A stretch of 24,030 bases of DNA from Silene noctiflora (taxonomy: Eukaryota > Streptophyta > Magnoliopsida > Caryophyllales > Caryophyllaceae), in NCBI GenBank assembly GCA_009801015.1, contig VHZZ01000039.1, forward strand, positions 403,989-428,018, given 5' to 3'. The first letter of the stretch is position 1. Each line of letters begins with the position of its first letter. Below are positions 20,941 through 24,030 of this stretch, one piece after another. A model generated the notes under the pieces. That model had not been told where the DNA came from. It searched no databases and saw nothing but the letters and a program-made list of their open reading frames with translations. A program made the translations under genes and the position numbers.

Positions 20941-22494
20941 GCGTGTGCACACTCCCCCCTAATGGTTACATCACTTGAACTAATGTCAATGTAACTCGTG
21001 ATGTGATGAACTTTGTCGATATTGGAAATTGATTTCATCGTACTTGATCAACTTGATAGATATCTTCAATTAATAGGAATCACTAATCTTTTCAAAAGTT
21101 CATAATCTGAAATAGTCATTCATAACGATTTTCTCATCTTCACTTCAAATAATCTTGTCACTTTTGTGATGCTGCACCTTGTTTCTTTGATCAATCATAT
21201 CATCAACAATAATGTGCATGCATATGATATGTGACTAAGTTCTAACTATATGATATGAAGTAATGCAATGATATAATAGGAAAAACAATATGAAAATGCT
21301 TAAATTAGTCTCTATATATGCACATGATGACTCGNTAANGCAAANTGTACAGTTTTATTTTCAATATCCATGATTTGCNTGGATTTCAGGTTTATGAGCT
21401 CATTAAAAACNATAAATATGCCGACGGTAAACAGACTTATAAAGTCCTNATCCAATTNGCATTTGAATATTGCGCNCAAACGTGTATCCNTTTTNTNTGG
21501 ATATACTTTTATNATCATAATAGAAGGGTATNGAATCGTACGNCATCCTTCATATATTACACCGTAGGTGTAATTGAATATGATAAAACTTTTTGTTTTA
21601 CCAACTTTTCACTTACTATCTCTCCCTAAGGTGGTAAAAACTATATCCAAGATAGATTGCAATCATTTACATAACCACCTTAGAGTGTGATTTCCCATAT
21701 CATATACTAATGAGATTTCATTAGTGGCCATTATCGTAGGATTTTACAAGATATATGGGGAGTATGTAGTGTATAATGCAATTGATTTGTTGAATAAAAA
21801 GGCTGAATTAAGAAGATCAAATCGTTCACATAATATAATTAAACTGTGAATTATAGCAAAAAGTACTTGAATATGTGTTATGTGGCTTTCAAGCCACTGA
21901 AGATATCAATTCATACTATTGAACTTACAAGGTCTTTTTAACCTTGAGTACTGTTATGCAATTTCATTGTTTAGATCTTCTAGTAATATCAATCACACAC
22001 AATTTTTGTGTTAGTACTTGCTTGTAATAAAATGTAAATGCTATACTCGAAGGAGTGACAGGCTGTCAGCACATTACAATTTGAGTAGAATCAAGGTTTA
22101 TAAGAAAATGGGTATAGTGGGGATCCCAATTACCTCAATTTTACATCATAATTCTTCTACTCGTACTTTGAAGCACTAGTGATCATATATGTTCAATCAT
22201 CATTTCATGCCAAATTTGATATTTATTTGCACTTAATTGCAATTCTTTGCGAAGTTGGTTATATTTCAATATATGTGCAATTGTGCACTTAAATGCCAAA
22301 CTCATTGAATGATAAAATTATGATTCGCTATTTAATATCATTTGTGCTCAATATATGATTTGCTATAGCCATATAGATAGGACACCTCTAGTACTGTATC
22401 TTGTAAATTGACAAGATTGATCATATAGTAATATCCTTTTGGGAAATAAGACGATATTATTCCTTTGAGTAACCATTGTTAAATATTAGAGCCT

Positions 22495-23061
22495 AGCTCA
22501 CATTAAAGTGATAAGAGACCGTCTCACATTGAATTGATAGGAGTTAGTCTCACATTAAATTTACAGGAGACTGATTAAACTGATAAGGGAATATTCTCAC
22601 GTTAAAATAATAGGAGATTGTCTCACATAAGATTGATAGAGATTGACTCGCATAATAACGACGCAAATAGAAGATCGTCTTAACTTATAATGACAATAGA
22701 CTATCTCGCATGAAATAGATAAAAGAGCGTCTCACGTTAANTAGATACGAGATCGTCTCGCAATAGATACATGAGAAGCTGTCTCACATTAAATTGATGG
22801 AAGATTGTCTTAAATTAAAATGACGATCGTGTCTCATGTTAAATAGATATNAGATCGTCTAAATAATTAGATATAGGAACTNGTCNCANTTAAATAAATA
22901 CNAGGTCNTNTCGAATTAAATGNATAGGACGCGGTCNTACATTGAAGAGATANAAGAGTGTCTTGTATCGTAACAACATTAGATTGTCTCACTTAAATTG
23001 ATAGAAGATCGTCTTAAATTATAATGACAATCGTCTTAGATATGAGATAGTCTCACATTAA
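22495..23061. repeat. Diverged tandem array with GTCTCAC core
   Basis: About 570 bp are built from some 15-20 irregular units around a consensus close to GATAGGAGATCGTCTCACATTAAATT, with periods of about 25-35 bp. Units differ by substitutions and small indels. It lies inside the retroelement interior. Several Ns fall within it, as expected if the array was hard to assemble. Confidence 0.75.
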
Positions 23062-23831
23062 TTATTACTATATACTCCATTAGAAAATCTTTCTAGATGG
23101 ACTATATGAGAAAATATATTAATCTCATTAATGAAGGAAAAGGTTAATAAATTTTACGTTGGTTCAATTACGCAAAATAAGCTCAATTAACTCGTTTAGA
23201 AAATTCATGCGTGCAAATTTTAGGAACAAATTTAGGNAACGTGAACTGCATACATAATAAAGTAGTCAATTGACCAAAGTATGCGATTCCAATTGGACAG
23301 ATCAATTTAACTCCAATTGAACAAACATTACAAAACATTCTGCATCTCTAATGAATAAACCTCATTGTACAAAAGATTCCAATTGAATATATACCTGATT
23401 GAGTTATTGAATCGCAATAGAGCAAGGGTATTTTCGAACCCATGTGCGCATAAATTGAACATTGGTCCTCACTTGCATACAATGACGCAAACTTGTAATT
23501 CATTTATTATCGCTCATAGCACAAAAACACCGTTCCATGACTTCCTTATGGATTTAACATAAAAACATTGATAGTATCGTGTCGATGAATCGACTTTAGA
23601 ATATGCGTTTAATAATTCTTTAATGTATATTTCCCACCGCCTAAGATGAACAACAATTAATAATGGGTTGACTAATTGTATCAAGGGAGATTGAAATGCA
23701 CAAACTGACAAACAATTGAAAGCATGATATATTTTCTCAAAGCATTAAACAAGGATCAATTATAACACACATAATAGAGAATGAAAGTTAAACAAAATAA
23801 ACAAGAATACCGTAACTTAGCTCAGTCTTGT

Positions 23832-23849
23832 AGAGTCATGCTGATAACG
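23832..23849 (-). other. Primer-binding-site position of the retroelement
   Basis: On the minus strand, directly after the 5' LTR end ATAACA, comes CGTTATCAGCATGACTCT. It lacks the TGG start expected if a tRNA 3' CCA end primed. Position alone supports the call; priming by an internal tRNA segment is possible. Confidence 0.45.
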
Positions 23850-24030
23850 TGTTATAGAATGAGAAATAAAAGAAATGGTAGGGAAAGAATTCAAGGAGAA
23901 GAGTCAGTAGACTTAGTTTCATTCATCTCAATGAAGGGTATTTATATAGTACATAGCATGTGAGAAACCTAATTACATAAAGTATATAATGGATCATAAA
24001 GCCCAATGGACATCCAAATAATACATTTCA
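23850..24030 (-). repeat. 5' LTR (right in window), truncated by the window edge
   Basis: 181 bp align without gaps to 20567-20747, with about 7 differences (for example GACTTAG for GACGTAG and GAAGGG for GAGGGG). The minus-strand TATA box is intact. Only about 5 terminal bases, and the outer target duplication, lie beyond the window. Confidence 0.9.

Larger units (their letters stand above)
20567..24030 (-). mobile_element. Non-autonomous short-LTR retrotransposon, minus orientation
   Basis: Two direct LTRs (20567-20752 and 23850-24030, the latter about 5 nt short of its end) enclose 3097 bp. On the minus strand the order is 5' LTR, primer-site position, interior, polypurine tract AAGGGGGAG, 3' LTR. 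LTR ends are TGTTAT..ATAACA. The interior contains no gag or pol frame longer than about 100 codons and no protease, integrase, reverse transcriptase or RNase H motif, so it must depend on another element. Sequence near the polypurine tract (TTTTCCCACCGGGTTTTCTA, AACGAGGCATG) is of a type common beside plant Ty1/copia 3' LTRs. Many unresolved bases (N) lie at 21335-21542 and 22741-22963. Confidence 0.8.

Noticed and set aside
22495..23061. CRISPR-like array
   Set aside because: Units are diverged, without constant repeats or unique spacers, and the genome is a plant nuclear one.

Overview
This is a stretch of a flowering-plant nuclear genome, very probably a eudicot. Evidence: AT-rich intergenic DNA, multi-exon genes with GT..AG introns of about 80 bp to 2.8 kb, and plastid-targeted proteins that match Arabidopsis families along their whole length. 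It also carries a typical plant load of small mobile elements (Stowaway, Tourist and hAT MITEs, SINEs with GTTGTT tails, a LINE end, a short-LTR element). The SINE tails, the CTCCCTCC-type Stowaways and the GTCTCAC repeats suggest Caryophyllales, but that is only an impression.

Three protein-coding genes can be rebuilt exon by exon, and all appear to be organelle proteins. (1) MET1 (PDZ plus TPR, photosystem II assembly factor), + strand, 1858-3220, 5 coding exons, 325 aa. (2) A thylakoid-lumen FKBP19-type immunophilin, - strand, 9687-4226, 8 exons, 230 aa, with a twin-arginine lumen signal. (3) The class II plastid/mitochondrial lysyl-tRNA synthetase (OVA5 type), - strand, 20114-13147, 11 coding exons, 578 aa. 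All three joined reading frames are open with phase-consistent junctions, so they look functional. MET1 and FKBP19 converge; FKBP19 and LysRS run in the same direction.

Layout: 1-531, 3' end of a dead LINE; 692-1258, hAT-like element filled with degenerate CGGGT/GGGTC repeats; 1484-3220, MET1 with its upstream poly(A), (GCT)7 and inferred leader intron; 3221-4225, intergenic; 4226-9687, FKBP19, whose 2.84-kb intron 6 holds two MITEs 17 bp apart and a GC-rich island of unknown origin, and whose intron 5 holds a SINE; 9688-13146, a junkyard with a diverged ~143-bp tandem duplication, an antisense 18S rRNA fragment, a perfect hAT MITE insertion and a broken second copy of the MET1 last exon; 13147-20114, LysRS with two SINEs, a Tourist MITE, two Stowaway MITEs and a G-rich 808-bp TIR element in its introns; 20567-24030, a nearly complete non-autonomous LTR retroelement on the - strand with ~186-bp LTRs and a non-coding interior containing a diverged GTCTCAC array.

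No new protein system is evident. The points most worth checking are the chimeric 18S/MET1/hAT locus, the 35-bp duplication covering the FKBP19 exon 1 donor site (the downstream copy has lost its GT), the ORF-less retroelement with two polypurine tracts, and a SINE family with three copies bounded by target-site duplications, all inside introns.
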